Below are positions 52,992-64,000 of a stretch of DNA of 64,000 nt, piece by piece. This DNA is from Alteromonas gilva. Lineage in GTDB: Bacteria > Pseudomonadota > Gammaproteobacteria > Enterobacterales > Alteromonadaceae. How positions within the stretch are numbered: position 1 is the first letter of the stretch; each line of letters begins with the position of its first letter. The notes under the pieces were generated by a model. It was not told the DNA's origin. It did no database searches and worked only from the letters and a program-made list of their open reading frames with translations. The position numbers and the translations under genes were made by a program. The stretch is taken from positions 1,922,001 to 1,986,000 of the forward strand of contig NZ_JAQQXP010000001.1 in NCBI RefSeq assembly GCF_028595265.1, in the 5' to 3' direction.

Positions 52992-53016
52992 TGGTTAACG
53001 GCGCTGATGCTCCCCG

Positions 53017-53475
53017 TTAATGAATGTGCCTGACATCAGGGGCGTCAAACTGTTGTCTCTGGCAAACCATTTTCTGCATGGGGATTCCCGCTTCCATAAA
53101 GACGGGGCCAACAGGTTTGAACCCTTTTTGACGGTGATATTCAACACGATCCAGTGCCGACTGAACATGGATTTGCTCAATGTTTTGGCTGGTAGCCTGT
53201 TTGAGAAGTGCGGCGAAGAGGGTGTTGTATACCGAGGTGTTACGGTGTTTTGGCAGTACCGCTATACGGCCTATTTCACCATGCTGGGTTAACCGTGCCG
53301 TGGCGATAGGGTGATCGTCCTGACTCAACAACAAAACATGAAATGCTTTGTTGTCCAGTTCGTCGAATTCGGCGCTCTCCGGTAATCGCCATTCAAGCAC
53401 AAATACCGCTTTGCGCAGCGACTTAAGCTGCGCCTGTGCCTCTTGCCAAAGCACACGCTGAACCTTATACGCCAT
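53017..53475 (-). CDS. GNAT-family N-acetyltransferase
   Basis: ATG 53475 has GAGGAGG six bases upstream, giving 152 residues. The GNAT core is seen in IATARLTQHGEIGRIAVLPKHRNTSVYNTLFAALLKQA, where the pattern replaces the usual RxxGxG/A acetyl-CoA loop with RNTSVY, so the loop is not canonical. The C-terminal beta strand region HVQSALDRVEYHRQKGFKPVGPVFMEAGIPMQKMV is typical of the YjcF/ElaA-like acetyltransferases. The acceptor is unknown. It is convergent with the DUF4826 gene. Confidence 0.82.
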   Translation of the reverse strand: MAYKVQRVLWQEAQAQLKSLRKAVFVLEWRLPESAEFDELDNKAFHVLLLSQDDHPIATARLTQHGEIGRIAVLPKHRNTSVYNTLFAALLKQATSQNIEQIHVQSALDRVEYHRQKGFKPVGPVFMEAGIPMQKMVCQRQQFDAPDVRHIH

Positions 53476-53570
53476 TGCAGGCCTCCTCGATAAAGCCAAT
53501 ACTGACACGGGACTATACAGCGTATGATATAAACTAAACCTTGGTTGACAGCAGCGTAGTCATCGTAAAT

Positions 53571-54722
53571 TTAATTATAATCCCAGTACCCCATATTTAT
53601 CAGTGTAGTGAAAGTACAAAAAATATCCAGTTTGTCCGGGGCAGACGCCATATCACTGCGACTGACGGTGCTTTGGGCCATCAAGGTACGCATTACGCCA
53701 TGGTTGTCGGGTGAAAATTTAACCGGTTCGCCATTCACAAAACACCAACCCGGATAATCGTCACAAAGAATTGGCCTGCAACCCGGACGCTTGTGTATTA
53801 AGCCATCATTATCAATATGTTGCTGAAGCTGTTCAGGTAAAAGCGCGGAGTCTGAATCAGGTTCAAGACCCTGATCGCTTAATAGTTTAAGCAGGGTAAA
53901 GGTAAAGCTGTTGTCGTCAATGGCGGTGTGTAACAGTTGTTTAAGCTGTGTGATTTCATCGGTGTTAATGCAAGGAGAGTCCTCGGTGGCCGCTCTTGAA
54001 GGGTCGCTGTAACGCAGGGGATCGCTGTCTGCAGATTGCAAATGCTCAGCCAGATAACCCGCCAACTGAGACTGATCCGGGGCTCTGAATCCAATGGAGT
54101 AGGTTAGCGCCGACTCAATGGTACTGCCATCGTGGGGCCAACCCGGTGGTATATATAAAATATCACCGCTGGTAAGCTCGCAGTCGATCACCGGTTCAAA
54201 GGGTTCAACCTGACACAGCCCGGCCGCGGGCTGCGTTGCCTTACTGCTTTGTGGACTGCCTACACGCCAACGTCTGCTGCCCTTTCCCTGTACTAAAAAC
54301 ACATCGTATTGATCGACATGTGGGCCAACACCGGCGCCTTCTACCGCGTAGCTAATCATTAAGTCATCAACACGCCAGTTGGGTATAAAATTAAACATCG
54401 TCATTAATTCGCTGGCGTCGTCAACAAGCTTATCGACGCCCTGGACTAATAACGTCCATTTGCCCTCACAGGCCGAAAAGTCCTCGAAGGGGCCCTGCAC
54501 GACACTCCATTGATTGTTATGAAAGCGCACAATTCTGCTGTCTAAGTCCGGCTCCATCGCCAGGCCAGCCAGTTCGTTTTCGTCCAGTAGATCTGTAAAG
54601 CCGGGCAGGGCAGCGCGCAATACGCAGGGCTTTTTTTGCCAGTAGTCGCGCATAAATGAATCAGGGCAAATTGCTAACACGTCGGGATTCTCACTAGTAA
54701 AATTTAATCTGATTATACGCAT
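53571..54722 (-). CDS. roxA: Ribosomal protein uL16 arginine 3-hydroxylase (JmjC-type)
   Basis: The 383-residue protein matches RoxA/YcfD. It is an iron- and 2-oxoglutarate-dependent oxygenase that hydroxylates an arginine of ribosomal protein uL16. The metal triad is His135, Asp137 (GPHVDQYDVFLVQG) and His197 (PPGWPHDGS). The C-terminal winged-helix and dimerisation part follows residue 230. Its position beside purB reflects the E. coli order, except that phoP-phoQ are absent and a nucleotide cyclase stands in between. The ribosome site is weak. Confidence 0.93.
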   Translation of the reverse strand: MRIIRLNFTSENPDVLAICPDSFMRDYWQKKPCVLRAALPGFTDLLDENELAGLAMEPDLDSRIVRFHNNQWSVVQGPFEDFSACEGKWTLLVQGVDKLVDDASELMTMFNFIPNWRVDDLMISYAVEGAGVGPHVDQYDVFLVQGKGSRRWRVGSPQSSKATQPAAGLCQVEPFEPVIDCELTSGDILYIPPGWPHDGSTIESALTYSIGFRAPDQSQLAGYLAEHLQSADSDPLRYSDPSRAATEDSPCINTDEITQLKQLLHTAIDDNSFTFTLLKLLSDQGLEPDSDSALLPEQLQQHIDNDGLIHKRPGCRPILCDDYPGWCFVNGEPVKFSPDNHGVMRTLMAQSTVSRSDMASAPDKLDIFCTFTTLINMGYWDYN

Positions 54723-54755
54723 TTCAACTTTTGTGTGCGCGCTTGTGTGGCGGGC

Positions 54756-55937
54756 TTATTGCGCCAGTTCAAAGCAATGTGTCAGATTAGGATGCTTGGC
54801 ACTCGTTAACGGCTTTCGTGTAAGCACTGAATGCTCAGCCAAATACGCCATGGTATTCGGGCACAGCGAAATCACCCCTTGTGGTGATACCTGCTCGAGA
54901 TAGGCGGCGATGTTAACGGTTTCTCCCCATACATCAAAAAAAGGTTTTTCAATACCAATAATGCCTGCGGTAACCGGCCCTGTGGCAATACCAATGCGTA
55001 CTTTACAGTCCAGTTGCTTACGGTTACCGGCTTGTGACACAACCTTGAGTAACCCTCTGGCAAAGCGCAGCATTTCGTTGCAGCACTCGGTGACTGACGC
55101 CGGTTGCATGCCACACACAGCCATATATTGATCGCCATTGGTTTTTATTTTCTCAATAGCATGGCGCGTGGTCAGCGCATCGATAGCCGAATACAGAGCA
55201 TTGAGGGCCTGCACTACCTGAGCATCACCCAGTTGCCGGTTTAATGCGGTGTAGCCGTGCAGATCGGCAAACAAGACACACATATGCGAATAGCGTTTGG
55301 TGGTGCCGCTGGCCCACAGCTCCCGTGGTTTATCCGGATTGTGCGGTAATAAAGAATGCAGCGTTGCCTGTGAGGTTTTATGTGCGCTACGCAGGTGTTG
55401 CCAGCGATCCATGGCCTGACGACGCAACACCGCATAGATAGCCAGGCACAGTCCACCCAGGGTGATGTCATTGGTGACAATTAAAATACTGGCAGGCTGG
55501 TTGGGCTGGTACTGACTGGCGCTACTTAATACAAATAGCAGTATCGCGCCGAGTAATGCGATCAGTTGAGCGCTTCTTTCCTGGCGGGTAAATACAAAAC
55601 CGGTAATCACCACAGCCAGTAAGTAAAAATAGTGAATGTTACTCAGATCCGGCCATAACCAGCCGGTCCAGCACAGATAGCTGTAATAGAGAGTGAACAA
55701 CACCAGTTTAAGAGACCGTAAACTCAGGCGCTGTTGCCAGGCAATAAGCAAAAACAACATGCCGAAATGGGCCAGCCAGTTGCAGTAACGCGCCGACCAG
55801 GGAGTGGCAAATAACCACAGTGCAGGTAGTTGCAGCAGGAGCGCTACGGTAAATAGCGTCAGCGTGAGGTGCAGGGTTAACCTGACATGCTCGCCGGTAT
55901 GGCCAGGCACTGCTGGCTGAAAAAAAGAAAAGAACAT
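54756..55937 (-). CDS. Membrane-bound class III adenylate/guanylate cyclase
   Basis: The 393-residue protein has about six N-terminal membrane helices (about residues 20-170), a short linker and a class III cyclase catalytic domain (about 205-390). The metal-binding Asp residues are in VLFADLHGYTALN and NGDQYMAV; the substrate and transition-state positions fit IEKIKTNGDQY (Lys) and FFDVWGETVNIAAYLEQ (Asp, Asn), the pattern of adenylate rather than guanylate cyclases. It probably makes cyclic AMP in response to a membrane-sensed signal. A GGAG ribosome site precedes ATG. It sits between roxA and purB where E. coli has phoPQ. Confidence 0.85.
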   Translation of the reverse strand: MFFSFFQPAVPGHTGEHVRLTLHLTLTLFTVALLLQLPALWLFATPWSARYCNWLAHFGMLFLLIAWQQRLSLRSLKLVLFTLYYSYLCWTGWLWPDLSNIHYFYLLAVVITGFVFTRQERSAQLIALLGAILLFVLSSASQYQPNQPASILIVTNDITLGGLCLAIYAVLRRQAMDRWQHLRSAHKTSQATLHSLLPHNPDKPRELWASGTTKRYSHMCVLFADLHGYTALNRQLGDAQVVQALNALYSAIDALTTRHAIEKIKTNGDQYMAVCGMQPASVTECCNEMLRFARGLLKVVSQAGNRKQLDCKVRIGIATGPVTAGIIGIEKPFFDVWGETVNIAAYLEQVSPQGVISLCPNTMAYLAEHSVLTRKPLTSAKHPNLTHCFELAQ

Positions 55938-55979
55938 GGTAACTCCGCAGCGACGGGAGTTACCAATCTTACCAACTGT

Positions 55980-57996
<2,017 letters not shown>

Positions 57997-57997
<1 letters not shown>

Positions 57998-59121
57998 TAT
58001 CGTATATAGCTCTCAATAATACCGCCGCCGAGGCAAATTTCGTTATTGTAAAACACCGCTGACTGCCCCGGTGTGACGGCCTTTTGTGGCGAATCGAACA
58101 TCACTTCCACCTGATCGTTGTCCAGAGGTGTAACCAGACAGGCAATATCCTGCTGTCGATAGCGTGTTTTTACCGCTGCCCGAAATGGCGCCGTGGGCAT
58201 CGTGCGGTCAACCCAGTGCAACTGTTTGGCGATTAATCCTTTTGAATACAGGCGCGGGTGATCGGCGCCCTGGCCAACCACCAGAACATTGCGTTTTACA
58301 TCTTTGTCTACTACATACCAGGGCTCATCGCCGTAGGCTTGCAGACCACCAATGTGTAAGCCCTTACGTTGTCCGAGCGTATGATACATAAGGCCTTCAT
58401 GTTTGCCGATTTCCTCACCATCCGCGGTTTCGATAACACCGGGTTGAGCAGGTAAATACTGACTTAAGAAATCTTTGAACTTACGCTCGCCAATAAAACA
58501 AATACCGGTGCTGTCTTTTTTGTCATGGGTCACCAGGCCTTGCTGCTCGGCAATTTCCCGCACCCGGGGCTTTTCGATACTGCCCACCGGAAACAGGGTT
58601 TTAGCGACATGTTCTTCACCCAGGGTGTACAAAAAGTAGCTTTGGTCTTTATTGTTGTCCAGGCCGCGCAGCATTTGCCAGTGGCCATCGACTTCGCGAC
58701 GCTGCACATAGTGACCGGTGGCGATATAGTCGGCGCCTAAGTCTTCGGCGGCATACTCAAGGAAGGCTTTAAACTTGATTTCCTTGTTGCACATAATATC
58801 GGGATTGGGCGTACGTCCGGCTTTATATTCTTCCAGAAAGTACTCAAATACATTGTCCCAGTATTCGGCAGCAAAGTTGATGGTATGCAGGAATATTCCC
58901 AGCTTGTCAGCGACAGCCTGAGCGTCGGCTAAGTCTTCTGCTGCGGCGCAATATTCATCGTTGTCGTCTTCTTCCCAGTTTTTCATAAACAGGCCTTCAA
59001 CTTCATAGCCTTGCTGCAAAAGCAAATAAGCTGAAACGGAAGAATCCACACCACCGGACATACCGACGATGACTTTTTGTTTATGGGGCGTTTGTGACAT
59101 TGGCTGGCTGCACACTCTCAT
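57997..59121 (-). CDS. mnmA: tRNA-specific 2-thiouridylase MnmA
   Basis: The 374-residue protein installs sulfur at U34 of Lys, Glu and Gln tRNAs. The ATP pyrophosphatase loop SGGVDSS is at residues 22-28. The catalytic cysteines lie in [12 protein letters not shown] (about 110) and [12 protein letters not shown] (about 207). ATG 59121 or the ATG seven codons later (59100) may start translation; neither has a strong ribosome site. In E. coli nudJ precedes it; here a 148-base gap and rluE come first. Confidence 0.96.
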
Positions 59122-59269
59122 GTTATTTACGGGGCGCGGATGTTACCAGAAAATGGCCCTTTTGGCACCAATTTAAGCGTAAATGTTAGTGCAAGATGAG
59201 CTTATATATGCCAAATATGGCCGTCCGCTTTACCAGACACTCAAACGCGAATAATATTTCGCCTGTTAA

Positions 59270-59917
59270 TTAACTGCTACTTTTGCGGCGATTATCCTTT
59301 CGTGAGTGGCTAAAAGGCGCTTTTTTGCGCCGCAGACTGGCTGCTTTGTGGCCTTTGGGGGCAGGTTTAATGGCGGGCCCATCCATACAGGTATAGTCAC
59401 CACTGGCAATGCCATCCAGTGTCCAGTTACCTACCCGGTAGCGTATTAACCGCAGCGTAGGGTGGCCGACATGAGCGGTCATACGTCGCACCTGACGATT
59501 GCGCCCTTCGGTAATAGTAATGCTAAGCCAGGTGGTAGGGATATTGGCGCGTTCGCGAATGGGCGGTGTCCGCGGCCACACATCAGGCGGGTCCATGCGG
59601 GTAACCAGGGCGGGCTGTGTCGGACCATCCTTAAGTATCACGCCCTCACATAATGCGGTGATGGCCGACTCCTCGACACTGCCTTCAACCTGTACCCAGT
59701 AAGTTTTACTGGTTTTGGCTTTAGGGCTGGTGAGTTGATGTTGCAGCGCGCCGTTGTTGGTCAATACCAACAGGCCTTCAGAGTCGCGATCGAGCCTGCC
59801 GGCAGCATACACATCGGGAATATCGATGAAATCTTTGAGAGTTTTACGCCCATCGCCATCGGTAAACTGCGATAACACCATAAAGGGTTTATTAAACAAA
59901 ATGATCGTCGATGTCAT
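59270..59917 (-). CDS. rluE: 23S rRNA pseudouridine synthase RluE
   Basis: The 215-residue protein is a small RsuA-family pseudouridine synthase. The catalytic Asp is in [19 protein letters not shown], and the RNA-binding region is [34 protein letters not shown]. RluE modifies 23S rRNA U2457 in E. coli. A strongly basic C-terminal tail ([22 protein letters not shown]) follows the enzyme core. It is divergent from icd, as in E. coli. An AGGCAG precedes ATG. Confidence 0.92.
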   Translation of the reverse strand: MTSTIILFNKPFMVLSQFTDGDGRKTLKDFIDIPDVYAAGRLDRDSEGLLVLTNNGALQHQLTSPKAKTSKTYWVQVEGSVEESAITALCEGVILKDGPTQPALVTRMDPPDVWPRTPPIRERANIPTTWLSITITEGRNRQVRRMTAHVGHPTLRLIRYRVGNWTLDGIASGDYTCMDGPAIKPAPKGHKAASLRRKKAPFSHSRKDNRRKSSS

Positions 59918-62564
<2,647 letters not shown>

Positions 62565-62606
62565 TTCGCAACAGGTACTGAGTTAATAAAAACCGCCATG
62601 TGCCCA

Positions 62607-62638
62607 ATGCCAGTCAGTTAACTACTGACTGGCATTTT
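62607..62638 (+). terminator. Terminator after icd
   Basis: A 12-bp perfect stem (ATGCCAGTCAGT/ACTGACTGGCAT) with a 5-base loop is followed by TTT and further T-rich sequence. Confidence 0.75.
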
Positions 62639-63016
62639 CATTTCTAAACAGCCACATCAACAAGCCTAACGACCCATCGGGTAGCACTTTGTGAAATGTC
62701 AGATACATGAGAAACGGCTGGAATGTATTCAGCACAAGTATTCGTGCAAATAACCGGTATGCATGGAATCTGTAAGTTTAGTTTACCGTGAGGTTCGGGC
62801 TTGTCAGCATAGGTGCTCTCGCGAGCGAGTTATTAATTTGTGGGATTAATAATAAGCTGTTGGTAAAAAACTAACCGTTGCATACTGCTGTTGTGCTACC
62901 GGTAGCATTTTTTGTATCATGCTTACCATTAATACCGGTTGCGGGTGTCGAAGCACAGTTATCTAACATACTTCTTCGTATAGCCGGCAACGCTCCAACA
63001 CAGAGGAATGCAAAGT
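62639..63016. other. Intergenic region, no supported gene
   Basis: About 380 bases between the icd terminator and the NagB-like gene. It has several short imperfect hairpins but no protein or RNA gene that I can support. The promoter of the downstream gene should be here. Confidence 0.45.
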
Positions 63017-63940
63017 ATGGCGACTAACGAGACCTACCAGCGTGACGAAAAAAGTGGCAATGTGTGGTTATCGGCCAAACAGGCTGGTAACGAGACATTG
63101 CAGGATTACGGCCTGGTGCCCACGGTACTCGACTCTGAGCTTGCGGTCGGCGAAGCCATGCTGGCAGAGTTGAAAGCCACCGCAGCGTCGAAAACCGGTG
63201 ATATTAATATTGCGTTACTGGGCGGGCGGGGCGCGCAGCAACTTCATCGCCTGTTAGGTGAAAAAGCAAAAAGTGACGAACTCGACTCTTTGCTCGCTCG
63301 CCTGAACGTGTTTACCCAGGATGCGCTGGCCCCCATGAAAATGGCCAATTGCTTGAGTTTTGTGCGCGACTTTGAGCGTATTCTGGGTGAGGCATTTTTT
63401 GCTAAAATCAAAAGCTTTACGCCGATGCAAACCGATACCGATGATCTGGAAGCGGGGCTTACCGACTACTTAAGTAAGCTCGATGCCTTAGGCGGCCTGG
63501 ATATCTTTTTTATTGGTCATGGCCCCGAGGCGGAGCAGGCTTCGCATTTAGCCTACATTAAACCCCATTCAGGCGCGCAACCCCACCATGTAGCAGGGCT
63601 GATCCCCATATCGAGCAGTATTCTTGCTCACCATATCAGTAAATTTAAAGCCGGTGGTACGGCGGTTGACAGCCAGGACGAAAAGGAGTGCCGTGCAGCG
63701 CAGTTTATTCTTACCCTGGGGCCGGCTGCAATTTTAAGTGCCCGCAAAGTGGTTCAGTCGGTGGTGGACGCTGACACAGCGCCAGCTAAAGTTCAAACCT
63801 ATGCCAGGGTGCTTAACACCACACTAAGCAGTGATAAACATGCATTGTTAGCACAACTGGATGCAAACCCGGGCCTGTGGCTGCGGTTGCACCCCAATAA
63901 GCACTCTTTTGTGTTGCCAAATGTAGGTGCAGGCAGTTAA
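63017..63940 (+). CDS. NagB/6-phosphogluconolactonase superfamily-like protein
   Basis: ATG 63017, nine bases after AGAGGA, gives 307 residues; the ATG at 63008 touches the ribosome site. The protein follows the general course of the glucosamine-6-phosphate isomerase / 6-phosphogluconolactonase fold: INIALLGGRGAQQLHRLL at the sugar-phosphate loop, LARLNVFTQDALAPM, GLDIFFIGHGPEAEQASHLAYIKP and GLIPISSSILAHHISKFKAGG. The usual DE and GIGxDGH motifs are replaced, so catalytic activity is doubtful. It is a single gene after icd. The family placement is inferred from general resemblance. Confidence 0.5.
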   Translation: MATNETYQRDEKSGNVWLSAKQAGNETLQDYGLVPTVLDSELAVGEAMLAELKATAASKTGDINIALLGGRGAQQLHRLLGEKAKSDELDSLLARLNVFTQDALAPMKMANCLSFVRDFERILGEAFFAKIKSFTPMQTDTDDLEAGLTDYLSKLDALGGLDIFFIGHGPEAEQASHLAYIKPHSGAQPHHVAGLIPISSSILAHHISKFKAGGTAVDSQDEKECRAAQFILTLGPAAILSARKVVQSVVDADTAPAKVQTYARVLNTTLSSDKHALLAQLDANPGLWLRLHPNKHSFVLPNVGAGS

Positions 63941-64000
63941 GTGACGGGCCAGTGGTAATGTTAAGCCGGGAGAGTTTTCAGTGTTCCCGCAGATTGCCTG

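Noticed and set aside
63981..64000. Possible start of a further gene (GTG 63981 after GGGAGAG)
   Set aside because: Only six codons lie inside the window, too few to support a call.

Overview
The window reads as chromosome of a marine gammaproteobacterium of the order Alteromonadales (Alteromonadaceae-like). The evidence is a tmRNA with the gamma-type tag ANDENYALAA, the smpB / ratA-rnfH gene pair, an E. coli-like block icd / rluE / mnmA-hflD-purB / roxA, a monomeric-type isocitrate dehydrogenase, DUF2789 and DUF4826 proteins, and four large TonB-dependent receptors. The genus assignment is inference. No rRNA or tRNA genes, CRISPR arrays, integrases or intact insertion sequences were found.

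Layout. 1-6.6 kb: DUF2789 protein, a membrane-anchored DsbA-like oxidoreductase, an unnamed conserved protein with an Ada-like Cys motif, a PA2779/PA2778 pair (C39-like peptidase lipoprotein), and a lipoprotein / secreted glycan-binding protein pair. 6.6-13.7 kb: a UbiA-family membrane protein with a long extra N-terminal membrane region, a TMEM175-like channel homologue, and an RND efflux pair. 13.7-24.3 kb: an apparent envelope uptake locus with a secreted metallophosphoesterase, a secreted PI-PLC-like enzyme, two paralogous TonB receptors and a FecI/FecR-type sigma/anti-sigma pair; the receptor next to FecR carries the STN signalling domain. 24.7-27.3 kb: a MarR regulator with an HlyD-like adaptor and a DUF2955 membrane protein, preceded by a promoter bracketed by two copies of one palindrome.

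27.3-30.2 kb is gene-poor, with two small ORFs, an orphan coding remnant and an EAL/HDOD protein. 30.2-36.5 kb holds tmRNA, an XdhC-like protein, a FecA-like receptor with a candidate Fur box, an alpha/beta hydrolase, smpB, ratA and rnfH. 36.5-44.1 kb: a BCCT choline/betaine-type transporter with a MarR gene, a fourth TonB receptor, and a TPR-sulfotransferase. 44.1-53.5 kb: ppsR/ppsA, an AT-richer acyltransferase-3 gene, a PGPGW-like protein, a YdiJ-type FAD/Fe-S dehydrogenase, a DUF4826 protein and a GNAT enzyme. 53.5-64 kb: roxA, a class III nucleotide cyclase (where E. coli has phoPQ), purB, hflD, mnmA, rluE, icd and a NagB-superfamily-like protein.

The most interesting candidate system is 13.7-24.3 kb. 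The secreted enzymes could release phosphorylated headgroups (for example inositol phosphates) that one or both paralogous receptors import, with the STN receptor reporting to FecR and the ECF sigma factor. The individual protein families are clear; the joint function is inference.
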